Positions 1-6,792 of a stretch of 6,792 nt of DNA are shown here, in pieces. Source of the DNA: Acidobacteriaceae bacterium (lineage in GTDB: Bacteria; Acidobacteriota; Terriglobia; Terriglobales; Acidobacteriaceae). Within the stretch, counting starts at the first letter, position 1. Each line of letters starts with the position of its first letter. The stretch is taken from assembly GCA_027311125.1 (NCBI GenBank), contig DAICZO010000041.1, forward strand, positions 1 through 6,792, in the 5' to 3' direction. Position numbers and translations under genes: made by a program. Below the pieces are notes generated by a model. The model saw only the letters and a program-made list of their open reading frames with translations. It had not been told where the DNA came from and did no database searches.

Positions 1-1326
1 GCTTATCCCGTCATCGGCCCTGCAGCCCCCACCGGTGTCCCGCCAACCGACGCTGAGTTAGCAGCCAAAAACGTCCCGCCACTCCGCGGTGGATACGGTG
101 CCGTCGTCCCCGGTCAGGCGCTCTCACCCCGCGAGCAGACCGAACTCGAACTCTCCACCTTGGAATCCTCCTACAGCGGCTGGATCGGTGGCACCGTCGT
201 CGGACGATATCGTAGCGGTACCGCTGGATTCGATCGCCTCACCGCACTCGAGTCGCCCTTTGAGGCCTCCGCCGTCCTTGGCAAATCCGTCCGCGTCACC
301 ATCGTCCCGCGCGCCGTCTTCCTCAACTCAGGTACGGTCGATAGCACTGCTTTCCAGAACGCCGTCGGCACCATCCCGGTGCTCGGCACCTTGTCTGCCG
401 CTGCGCTCACCGCGCCCCCGCAGCAGTTCTCCAGCGGTGTCGGCGGCGAGCTCCAGTTGACCACCAAGAACCTCGGTCTCGCTCTCGGATACACCCCCTA
501 CGGCTTCCTCGTCACCAACATCACCGGCCGCGCTCAGTGGACCCCCTTCGGCGGGCACTTCACCTTCTTTGCGGAACGTGATTCCGTCAAGGAGACCCAG
601 TTGTCCTACGCGGGCCTGCGCGATCCCGGCACCGTATCCGCCATCTACGACGGCAACATCTGGGGCGGAGTCATCTCCACCACCGGTGGTGCCCGTATCG
701 ATATCGGCTCCGAACGCTCCGGGCTTTATGTCTCCGGCGACGGTGGCGTCCTCACCGGCTACCACGTCCTCGACAACACCAAGTACGAAGGCTCCATGGG
801 TGCTTACTTCCGCGTCAAGCGCTGGCCAGGGTACGGCAGCCTCAACATCGGTGCCAGCTTCTTCGGCATGCACTACGACTACAACGAGCGCGGCCTCACC
901 TACGGTCAGGGCGGATACTTCAGTCCCAACGTCTACTTCCTCGCCGCCGTTCCCGTCACCTTCAACGGAAACTACAAGAACGACTTCCACTACACCATCA
1001 ACGGCAGCGTAGGCGTACAGACCTTCCAGGAAGCCAAGGCTCCCTACTACCCGCTCGATCTCTCCCTCGAGACTGGCTCGCAAAACGCCCAGTATCCGCT
1101 CAACAGCAACACTGGCCTCAACTACGCACTCACCTCCGAGGGCTCCTATCGCATCGCCGACCACTGGTATGTCGGCGCCTTCGTCAATGGCAACAACACC
1201 AACAACTACAACACCGTCTCTGGTGGCTTCTTTGTTCGGTATCTCTTCAAGGCTCAGCCTTCAACGGAAAACGCCCCCTCCGGCCTGTTCCCCACCAGTG
1301 GCTTCCGTCCCCTGCGGGTTCCGTAG
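1..1326 (+). CDS. bcsC: Cellulose synthase operon protein C (BcsC-like), C-terminal outer-membrane beta-barrel part; 5' end outside window
   Basis: BcsC is the outer-membrane exporter of bacterial cellulose: periplasmic TPR repeats guide the glucan chain to a C-terminal beta-barrel. The frame is open from base 1 and ends at TAG 1324-1326, giving 441 visible residues. The TPR part must lie to the left. Visible residues 1-52 are a Pro/Ala-rich linker. From about residue 53 the sequence matches the BcsC C-terminal family: an SxWxGG...RYRSGTAGFDRLT block, ERDSVKETQLSYAG followed by a DP and WGGV (about nt 577-672), and the hallmark MHYDYNERGLTYGQGGYFSP (nt 868-927). Alternating aromatic/polar strands end in FFVRYLF (1228-1248), a typical last strand (beta-signal). 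Unusually, 25 more residues follow, rich in Pro, Ser and Gly. No start can be chosen inside the window; a TTG at 160 lies within the conserved domain and is not the start. Probably the last gene of a bcs operon, since a new promoter follows. It could serve a related beta-glucan rather than cellulose. Confidence 0.92.
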   Translation, partial: AYPVIGPAAPTGVPPTDAELAAKNVPPLRGGYGAVVPGQALSPREQTELELSTLESSYSGWIGGTVVGRYRSGTAGFDRLTALESPFEASAVLGKSVRVTIVPRAVFLNSGTVDSTAFQNAVGTIPVLGTLSAAALTAPPQQFSSGVGGELQLTTKNLGLALGYTPYGFLVTNITGRAQWTPFGGHFTFFAERDSVKETQLSYAGLRDPGTVSAIYDGNIWGGVISTTGGARIDIGSERSGLYVSGDGGVLTGYHVLDNTKYEGSMGAYFRVKRWPGYGSLNIGASFFGMHYDYNERGLTYGQGGYFSPNVYFLAAVPVTFNGNYKNDFHYTINGSVGVQTFQEAKAPYYPLDLSLETGSQNAQYPLNSNTGLNYALTSEGSYRIADHWYVGAFVNGNNTNNYNTVSGGFFVRYLFKAQPSTENAPSGLFPTSGFRPLRVP

Positions 1327-1384
1327 CCTTTTCTCTGCATATTCTGCCTCAGCCTAAAAGTCAGCTTCCAGTAACGCCAAACTG

Positions 1385-1403
1385 ATCAAGAATTTATCTT
1401 GAT
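1385..1403. promoter_or_regulatory. Inverted repeat overlapping a -35 box, possible operator
   Basis: ATCAAGA (1385-1391), a 5-base spacer ATTTA, and TCTTGAT (1397-1403) form a perfect 7-bp dyad in an AT-rich patch of an otherwise GC-rich window. Its right arm covers five of the six bases of the -35 box at 1399-1404, a placement typical of a repressor site or of an activator bound next to the polymerase. No T-run follows, so it is a poor intrinsic terminator for bcsC. The dyad is directly visible; the regulatory role is inference, and no specific regulator is recognised. Confidence 0.4.
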
Positions 1404-1427
1404 TCCGTACACTCCGCGTCGTATAAC
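1399..1427 (+). promoter_or_regulatory. Sigma70-like promoter for the DUF3857 gene pair
   Basis: TTGATT (1399-1404) and TATAAC (1422-1427) match the -35 (TTGACA) and -10 (TATAAT) consensus with an ideal 17-base spacer. The flanking DNA is AT-richer than the coding regions. Transcription would start near 1434, leaving a leader of roughly 50 bases before the ATG at 1483. This separates the downstream pair from bcsC as a transcription unit, although read-through from bcsC is possible because no clear terminator lies between them. It is a sequence match only. Confidence 0.55.
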
Positions 1428-1471
1428 TCCTGCAACTGCAAAACTTGTCTCTTGCCACATCGTTCTGTCTT

Positions 1472-1479
1472 GGAAAGGG
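1472..1479 (+). promoter_or_regulatory. Purine-rich ribosome binding site that decides the start at 1483
   Basis: GGAAAGGG lies three bases before ATG 1483. It is somewhat close to the ATG, but it is the only purine-rich stretch near any candidate start. The alternative upstream in-frame TTG at 1399 has no such site and lies inside the predicted -35 box. Choosing 1483 also gives a protein that begins with a recognisable signal peptide. Confidence 0.5.
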
Positions 1480-1482
1480 TCC

Positions 1483-3507
1483 ATGAAGCAACCTGAGTTG
1501 TACCTGCTGAGGCCCCGCATCTGGAGTCATCTCGTCTCTCGCCACCCAGCCACCCTCCTGGCGTTCGTTCTGGTCGCGCCCTTGCTGGCTACCCCAGCCG
1601 TTGCCTCCAAGCCCGAGACCGTACCCGACTGGGTCCGCACCGCTGCTGCCCAGACCCTGCCAACTTACTCCGCCGAGACCAACGCCGTTGTCCTCCTCGA
1701 CGAGACCACCTATACCGTTGCGCCCGATGGCCAGGCGACCGAGCACTATCGCCGCGTCATCAAAATCCTTCGCCCACAAGGCCGAGACCAGGCAGTCGTC
1801 GCCGTCCCCTACGACAAGGCCACCAAAATCCTTTCGCTGCACGTCTGGAGCATCGGCCCCGACGGCCATCAATTCGCCCTCAAAGACAACGAGATCGTCG
1901 ACTACGGCTATCCCGGCCAGGGAAACTTCTTCGAAGACAACAAGATCAAAGTCGCCAAGGCTCCCGGCAGCGATCCCGGCGGCATCGTCGCCTACGAGTA
2001 CGAGCAGCGCATCCGCCCCATGCTTACCGAGAAGACCTGGTTCTTCCAAGACGAAATCCCCCACCTCAATCAATCCTTCACCCTCGAACTTCCTCCGGGA
2101 TACACCGCCGGTACCGTCTGGGCACATCATCCGCTGGTCCCCGTCGCCGACCTTGAAAATCAGCGCTCCCGCTGGGATCTCAAAGACACTCCCGGCATCA
2201 ATCTCGATCGCGTCATGATGCACCCCTCGGAGCGTGCTCTTGCTGGCAGAATGACCGTCCACTACACCGGTCCGGGACTTCCATCCGCCACCCAGGGCAC
2301 CTGGCAGAGTATCGGACTCTGGTATCAGCAGTTGTCCCAGGATCGCCTCGCCTCCACGCCGGAGATCGCCGCAAAAGCCCAGGAACTCGCCGCCTCCCAG
2401 CCTGACTTCTACTCCAAATCCGAGGCCATCGCTGAGTTTGTCCAAAAGCAGATCCGCTACTTCGTCATCGAGATGGGGATCGGCGGCTACCAGCCACACT
2501 TTGCCAGCGACATCTTCCACAACCGCTACGGCGACTGCAAGGACAAAGCCACCCTGCTCTCCGCCATGCTCTCCTCCGTGGGTATTCACTCCGCCCTGAT
2601 GATGGTCGATCACCGCCGCGGAGTCATCGATCCCGACGCCCCCTCCATCGTCGGCGATCACATGATCGCTGCTATCGAGATTCCTCCCGGCTACAACTCT
2701 TCCAAACTGCGCAGCGTAGTCACCGCCAAAACCGGCCGCCGCTACCTCATCTTCGATCCCACCTGGGAGCAGACTCCCTTCGGTCAACTCGAACACGGCC
2801 TCCAGGGCAGCTACGGCATCCTCATGGAAGGCGACCAAAGCCAGGTCATTCAGCTTCCCGTCCTTCCGCCAGACCTCAATACCATCCGCCGCACCGCCTC
2901 CTTTCAACTCCAGCCCGATGGCTCCCTCCAGGGCAGCGTTACCGTAAAGCGCTTCGGCGACGTCTCCGAGCATCGTCGTACCATCTTCACCACCGGCGAC
3001 TCCAAGCAGCAGGCCGAGTTTCTCGACCACGCGCTCGAAGACGACTTCACCTCCTTCAAAATCACCAGCCTCAAGGTCGAGAACGCCGCAGCCCTCAACC
3101 AGGACCTCACCACCACCTACCATCTCGACGCAGATCGCTTTGGCAAAAACATAGGCTCGCTCCTCATGGTTCGCCCTCGCGTCCTCGGTAGCGAATATCT
3201 CCTCCCGGGCAGGGAAGCGCGCTCCATCCCCGTCGACCTCAAGCAAACCATGCAGGCCACCGACGACTACACGATCCAGCTTCCCGCCGGCTACACCGTA
3301 GACGAAGTACCAGACCCCATCAAGCTCGATCTCGGCTTTGCTGCCTACGAAAGCACCACCCAGATCAAGGACAATCTCCTCCACTACTCCCGCACCTACA
3401 CCGTCCGGGCCGTCACCCTGCCAGCAGATAAATTCCCCGATCTGCAAAAGCTGGCTGGCGTCATCGCAGCCGACGAGCAGAATCACGCCGTCCTCAAAAA
3501 GCAATAA
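1483..3507 (+). CDS. Secreted DUF3857 and transglutaminase-like domain protein with intact Cys-His-Asp triad
   Basis: A 674-residue exported protein of unknown physiological substrate. The transglutaminase-like fold in this family usually acts as a thiol peptidase or amidase or as an acyl transferase on proteins or peptides. Residues 1-41 look like a signal peptide: Lys/Arg in the n-region, hydrophobic core about 23-37, cleavage after AVA at 41, and no lipobox Cys. Residues about 67-230 fit DUF3857 (TYTVAPDGQATEHYRR near the start). Residues about 305-430 fit the transglutaminase core, with IRYFVIEMGIGGYQP and then NRYGDCKDKATLL. The predicted triad is Cys352, His393 (GDHM) and Asp425 (IFDPT). 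Residues about 570-670 resemble the DUF3858-type C-terminal beta domain. The start is ATG 1483 (ribosome binding site GGAAAGGG); an extension to TTG 1399 would run through the promoter. It is followed after 66 bases by a relative of the same architecture, so the two are probably co-transcribed. Domain assignment is strong; the substrate and any link to cellulose export are unknown. Confidence 0.9.
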   Translation: MKQPELYLLRPRIWSHLVSRHPATLLAFVLVAPLLATPAVASKPETVPDWVRTAAAQTLPTYSAETNAVVLLDETTYTVAPDGQATEHYRRVIKILRPQGRDQAVVAVPYDKATKILSLHVWSIGPDGHQFALKDNEIVDYGYPGQGNFFEDNKIKVAKAPGSDPGGIVAYEYEQRIRPMLTEKTWFFQDEIPHLNQSFTLELPPGYTAGTVWAHHPLVPVADLENQRSRWDLKDTPGINLDRVMMHPSERALAGRMTVHYTGPGLPSATQGTWQSIGLWYQQLSQDRLASTPEIAAKAQELAASQPDFYSKSEAIAEFVQKQIRYFVIEMGIGGYQPHFASDIFHNRYGDCKDKATLLSAMLSSVGIHSALMMVDHRRGVIDPDAPSIVGDHMIAAIEIPPGYNSSKLRSVVTAKTGRRYLIFDPTWEQTPFGQLEHGLQGSYGILMEGDQSQVIQLPVLPPDLNTIRRTASFQLQPDGSLQGSVTVKRFGDVSEHRRTIFTTGDSKQQAEFLDHALEDDFTSFKITSLKVENAAALNQDLTTTYHLDADRFGKNIGSLLMVRPRVLGSEYLLPGREARSIPVDLKQTMQATDDYTIQLPAGYTVDEVPDPIKLDLGFAAYESTTQIKDNLLHYSRTYTVRAVTLPADKFPDLQKLAGVIAADEQNHAVLKKQ

Positions 3508-3573
3508 CGACCCATTACGCATCCGGGCCCCGTAACACGCAATGCTGTCATAAAAAATCAAGGATAGTCAGAC

Positions 3574-5595
3574 ATGACCTGGAAGCTGAGCCGAACCCTT
3601 CTTGTCGCTTCATTCTTTGCCGCCCTCCTCACGCCCATCGCGCACGCCGACCAGTGGACCCAGCCCACTCCGGAAGAGCTCTCCATGACCGCTCAGCCCG
3701 AGGTCCCCGGCGCCCCCGCTGTCTACCTCTTCCGCGAGCAGATTACCCAGGACAATCTCCACGTCTTCAGAATCTACGTGCGCCTTAAAGTCCTCAACGA
3801 CCGAGGCAAGGACTTCAGCAACGTCGAACTCAACTACTTCAACTCCGAAGACGGCGGCTACACCATCAACGACGTCGCCGGGCGAACCATCCACCCAGAT
3901 GGAACCGTCATCCCCTTCACCGGCAAGCCCTACGAGAAGCTCATCGAAAAGTCTCACGGCACCAGCTACATGGCGAAGGTGTTCTCCATGCCATCCGTCG
4001 AGGTCGGCAGCATCATCGAGTATCGGTATACCCTGCGCTACGGCGACCATCACTACTTCGCCCCCGACTGGTATATCCAGTCCAACCTGTTCACCCGTAA
4101 AGCGCACTACCTCTGGGAGCCAACCGATCGCACGCTCGTCACCGGCGGCAAGCACGAGCAACTCACCAACTCCATCTCCTGGACGCCCATCCTCCCCGCC
4201 GGAACCGTAGTCCAGCAAACCCGTCTTCCCGGCGATTACGGGCACCTTTCCTTCGAGGTCAACATCCAGAACGTCCCTCCCGCCCCTGAGGAGGAGTTCA
4301 TGCCACCCATCTCCAGCTTCACCTATCGTGTCCTCTTTTACTACTCCGCCTACCGCACCATGGGTGAGTTTTGGAAGAATGAGGGCAAGTTATGGTCGCA
4401 GGATCAGGACAAGTTCATCGGCCCCGGCCCCGCTGTAGGCGCAGCCGTTCAGCAACTCACCTCCGCCGCCGACTCCCCCGATCAAAAGCTGCGCAAGCTC
4501 TACGCTGCCGTGCAGCAGATGGAGAACACCGATCTCACTCGCGCCCACTCCACCGCCGAAGAAAAATCGCAGGGCCTCGGCCAAATCCACAACACCGACG
4601 ACATCCTCGCTCGCAAGCGTGGCAGCAGCGACCAACTCACTGAACTCTTCGTCGCCATGGCCCGGACCGCTGGCTTCAAGTCTTACCTCGCGGCCGTCAC
4701 CAACCGCGACAGCCATCTCTTTCTTCCGTCGTACCTGAGCCTCTCGCAGTTGGATGACTACCTCGCCATCGTCGTCGTCGACGGCAAGGAAGTCTACTTC
4801 GATCCCGGCTCTCACTTCTGCCCCTACCAGCACCTCGCCTGGAAACACACTGTCGTTGGAGGCCTCCGCCAAACCGACCATGGTACCGAACTGCTCACCG
4901 CCACTCCGTCGGAGAGCTACAACTCCTCCCGTATTCAACGTGTCGCTAACCTTTCCATGGACTCCCACGGAGACATCACCGGTACGGTCAACATGACGTA
5001 TATCGGCGCCCCTGCTCTCCGTTGGCGCCAACTCTCCATCACCGGCGATGCCACCAGCCTTGGCAACGATCTCCGTTCCAGCCTGGAGTCCCAACTCCCC
5101 CACGGCCTCGACATCAAACTCATCGCAATCGACAAACTCGCCGACTATGAGCAGCCACTCGTAGCCCGCTTCGTCGTCACCGGCTCCATCGGATCATCCA
5201 CCGGCAAACGCCTCCTGATCCCCGGCGATCTCTTCGAGGCCAACACCACCACCACCTTCCCGCACGAAAAACGCGAGATCCCCATCTACTTTCATTACCC
5301 CTACCGAACCCTCGATGCCATCCGCATCACCTTCCCCAAATCCTTCGCGCTCGAGTCCCTGCCCAAGTCCGACAGCTTCAAATATCAGCAGTACGCCGCC
5401 TACAGTCTCAACACCGAGTCTGCCTCCAACAGCGTCACCATTCGTCGCGACTTCGCCTTAGCCGACGTCCTCTTTCCCACCGCAGAATACCCCGCGCTCC
5501 GGTCCTACTACACCCAGCTTGAGGCCAAAGATCAGGAGACCGTCGTACTCAAAACTGTCCCTGAACCAGACAAGCCGACCACCGCTGGCAACTGA
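3574..5595 (+). CDS. Secreted DUF3857 protein with degenerate transglutaminase-like domain (Cys and His replaced)
   Basis: A 673-residue exported protein, probably a diverged relative of the preceding gene's product. The signal peptide is residues 1-25 (core LLVASFFAALLTPIA, cleavage after AHA). A mature N-terminus with PEELSMTAQPEVPGAPAVYL leads into DUF3857 (about 45-230), including VGSIIEYRYTLRYGD. The transglutaminase-like region is about 290-412. Where the upstream protein has G-D-C-K-D, this one has G350-S-S-D-Q, so Ser352 stands at the Cys position. The His position is Asp395 (LDDY) and only Asp410 (YFDPG) is kept. Classical thiol catalysis is therefore unlikely; a binding or scaffold role, or a different chemistry, is inferred. 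The Asp is followed by a His/Cys-rich stretch (H414, C416, H420, H425). The C-terminal beta region is about 530-660. AAGGA (3560-3564) sits nine bases before ATG 3574. No clear promoter or terminator is seen in the 66-base gap, so it probably shares the upstream transcript. Stop TGA is 17 bases from a convergent gene. Confidence 0.88.
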   Translation: MTWKLSRTLLVASFFAALLTPIAHADQWTQPTPEELSMTAQPEVPGAPAVYLFREQITQDNLHVFRIYVRLKVLNDRGKDFSNVELNYFNSEDGGYTINDVAGRTIHPDGTVIPFTGKPYEKLIEKSHGTSYMAKVFSMPSVEVGSIIEYRYTLRYGDHHYFAPDWYIQSNLFTRKAHYLWEPTDRTLVTGGKHEQLTNSISWTPILPAGTVVQQTRLPGDYGHLSFEVNIQNVPPAPEEEFMPPISSFTYRVLFYYSAYRTMGEFWKNEGKLWSQDQDKFIGPGPAVGAAVQQLTSAADSPDQKLRKLYAAVQQMENTDLTRAHSTAEEKSQGLGQIHNTDDILARKRGSSDQLTELFVAMARTAGFKSYLAAVTNRDSHLFLPSYLSLSQLDDYLAIVVVDGKEVYFDPGSHFCPYQHLAWKHTVVGGLRQTDHGTELLTATPSESYNSSRIQRVANLSMDSHGDITGTVNMTYIGAPALRWRQLSITGDATSLGNDLRSSLESQLPHGLDIKLIAIDKLADYEQPLVARFVVTGSIGSSTGKRLLIPGDLFEANTTTTFPHEKREIPIYFHYPYRTLDAIRITFPKSFALESLPKSDSFKYQQYAAYSLNTESASNSVTIRRDFALADVLFPTAEYPALRSYYTQLEAKDQETVVLKTVPEPDKPTTAGN

Positions 5596-5602
5596 CCCAC
5601 AC

Positions 5603-5632
5603 GCCGCCTTCTTTACCTCTCGGGAAGGCGGC
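5603..5632. terminator. Hairpin between convergent genes, candidate bidirectional terminator
   Basis: GCCGCCTTC (5603-5611) and GAAGGCGGC (5624-5632) are perfectly complementary, giving a 9-bp GC-rich stem with a 12-base loop. It begins 7 bases after the TGA of the plus-strand gene. The minus-strand gene's TAA falls in the loop and its last codons in the right arm. Neither side has a convincing T-run, so it may stabilise 3' ends or depend on Rho rather than act as a classical intrinsic terminator. Confidence 0.5.
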
Positions 5633-6792
5633 ACACCTTCACCGCGGCGTTCTCATACGCACACGCAAACTCCGTCTGCGCCCCACGCTCCAGCACCAGC
5701 CACTGCACCCCCAACGGCGTCAGCCTGGTCTCTCGTTCCGCGTCACTCGCCGCATTCAATCCCCGCTGCGCCGTCACCCCCTCTACCCAGGCTGCTGTCA
5801 AAGACGGCGTGATCGAAACCTCACCCCCATCCTTAGCCGAATCTGGCAACACGCTCCGCTCCGCAATCGCTCGAAATGTCTGGGCATCTTCTCCCGGTGC
5901 ATCAATATAGCGGGCATCAATCGCAAACAGTGCATCCACCGGCGTGTTGTCACGAATCCACTCAAACGCCTGCTCCCACGCGTTCTTCGGCGTACGCCCG
6001 GGTAGCTCGATATGCGCCGAATCAGGAAAAGTCTTCCACTCCGCCAGCAACATCGGCCCACCCAGCAGCACCATCGCCATCGCCCACCGAGCCACACTGA
6101 GGCGCAGCACTCGCTCTCCCAGCGCCGCCCCCACCACCACAATCATCACCACATACACCATCTGAAACATCCGCAGTGGCTGCAGTCTGGCCACCAGGTG
6201 CGTAGCCAACTCCGCCCGGGCAAACACCGTGGCAACCAGCATCGCTGCCGCTCCGCTCACCACTGCCGCACGAGCCAGCAGCGCACGAACCAACTGCGCA
6301 CGCCCCACACGATAGCCATCTGCCCTCTGCCACCGTATCACTGCCACCCCCAGAATCAGAAGCGGAGCCACCAGCCCAAACTGCTCATACCAGGTCCATC
6401 GCCCCACGAACCAATACGTCCGCGTCATCACCACACTCAGGTACGCCGCACTCTCTGGCGCGGCAGTCGCCTGCACCATCCAGGCAATTCCCATCGCCAG
6501 CAGGCACAGCCCTACCGTTCCCACCGCCCGCAACCCCGCCTGCCGCACAGAGATCGCCGCCAACAGCAAAACAAATCCCAGCCCATACGCTGCCATCAGG
6601 GGATGCAGCACCCCCGCCACCAGCAGCGCCCCGCCGCACAACGCCAATCCGCGCCAACGCTGCGTACCCTCTCCCTGCACTGCATCCAGCATCCCCACCA
6701 GCGCCAGCAGCGTGCACGGTGTAGATATGCTCCGTGCGGAAACATACGGGTCCATCAGCATCAAGGCCGTGCCTGCCAAAGGCAGTCCAATC
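5613..6792 (-). CDS. Polytopic inner-membrane protein with C-terminal extracytoplasmic domain, GT-C-like; N-terminus outside window
   Basis: I do not recognise a characterised gene here. The frame is open to the right edge (first complete codon 6791-6789) and ends at TAA 5615-5613, giving 392 visible residues; a TTG at 6779 need not be the start. Numbered from that TTG, hydrophobic segments lie at about 44-59, 61-77, 84-103, 132-149, 168-187, 205-221 and 230-245, with a possible further one near 20-32. A soluble tail of about 140 residues follows (247-388). Recognisable blocks are DPYVSARSISTP near the left, HPLMA at 59-63, and in the tail AFEWIRDNTPVDALFAIDAR and FRAIAERS...KDGG. Many membrane segments plus an extracytoplasmic tail resemble GT-C-type lipid-linked sugar transferases and related uncharacterised membrane proteins. 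The catalytic loop expected of a GT-C enzyme would lie in the missing N-terminal part, so the function is unproven. It converges on the preceding gene and belongs to a different transcription unit entering from the right. Confidence 0.8.
   Translation of the reverse strand, partial: IGLPLAGTALMLMDPYVSARSISTPCTLLALVGMLDAVQGEGTQRWRGLALCGGALLVAGVLHPLMAAYGLGFVLLLAAISVRQAGLRAVGTVGLCLLAMGIAWMVQATAAPESAAYLSVVMTRTYWFVGRWTWYEQFGLVAPLLILGVAVIRWQRADGYRVGRAQLVRALLARAAVVSGAAAMLVATVFARAELATHLVARLQPLRMFQMVYVVMIVVVGAALGERVLRLSVARWAMAMVLLGGPMLLAEWKTFPDSAHIELPGRTPKNAWEQAFEWIRDNTPVDALFAIDARYIDAPGEDAQTFRAIAERSVLPDSAKDGGEVSITPSLTAAWVEGVTAQRGLNAASDAERETRLTPLGVQWLVLERGAQTEFACAYENAAVKVCRLPER

Noticed and set aside
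328..1164. Antisense open frame across the BcsC barrel; similar ones at 3610-4245 and 4390-5103
   Set aside because: All are in register with the sense codons and explained by the same avoidance of TTA/CTA/TCA. Their compositions are biased and no domains are visible.
1385..1403. The dyad as an intrinsic terminator for bcsC
   Set aside because: The stem is short and AT-rich, and CCGTAC rather than a T-run follows.
1430..1441. Tandem CTGCAA CTGCAA repeat near the predicted transcription start
   Set aside because: Only two short copies, with no further units or symmetry; most likely chance.
1399..1482. Upstream TTG start that would add 28 residues to the first DUF3857 protein
   Set aside because: It lies in the predicted -35 box, has no ribosome binding site, and would bury the signal peptide behind a non-typical leader.
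1354..3561. A 735-codon open frame on the minus strand, antisense to the first DUF3857 gene
   Set aside because: It is in codon register with the sense gene. Stops in that antisense frame need sense TTA, CTA or TCA codons, which are rare in this C-ending codon style. The translation is Gly/Val/Asp-rich with no recognisable domain, and the sense strand encodes a clear family protein.
3508..3573. Search for a separate promoter or terminator between the two DUF3857 genes
   Set aside because: Only a short GGGCCC palindrome and an A-rich stretch before the ribosome binding site are present; no -35/-10 pair with suitable spacing was found.

Overview
The window is high-GC DNA with a strong preference for codons ending in C, and it looks like the chromosome of a diderm soil bacterium. 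The gene families (a BcsC-type cellulose export porin, two adjacent DUF3857/transglutaminase-like secreted proteins and a polytopic membrane protein) and the codon style suggest an Acidobacteriaceae-type acidobacterium. That assignment rests on family and codon style only; there is no rRNA or other marker here.

Layout: (1) 1-1326, plus strand, is the 3' part of a bcsC-like gene, open at the left edge: the end of the periplasmic linker and the whole outer-membrane beta-barrel domain. (2) 1327-1482 is an AT-richer intergenic region with a well-formed sigma70-like promoter (TTGATT-N17-TATAAC). A 7-bp inverted repeat ends in its -35 box. (3) 1483-3507, plus strand, encodes a secreted DUF3857/transglutaminase-like protein with an intact Cys-His-Asp triad. 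(4) 3574-5595, plus strand, encodes a second secreted protein of the same architecture and almost the same length. Its catalytic Cys and His positions are Ser and Asp, so it is probably a non-enzymatic or differently acting relative. (5) 5603-5632 is a 9-bp hairpin between convergent genes. (6) 5613-6792, minus strand, is the C-terminal part of a polytopic membrane protein with a periplasmic-type C-terminal domain, open at the right edge.

How they may work together: bcsC belongs to cellulose or related exopolysaccharide export and is probably the end of an operon lying to the left. The two DUF3857 proteins probably form a two-gene operon from their own promoter and act outside the cytoplasm, as an active and a degenerate transglutaminase-fold pair. 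Any functional link to polysaccharide export is inferred from adjacency only. No mobile element, RNA gene, CRISPR array or integration scar was seen. The most notable observation is the active/degenerate transglutaminase-like pair. The domains themselves are known, and nothing here demonstrates a wholly new system.
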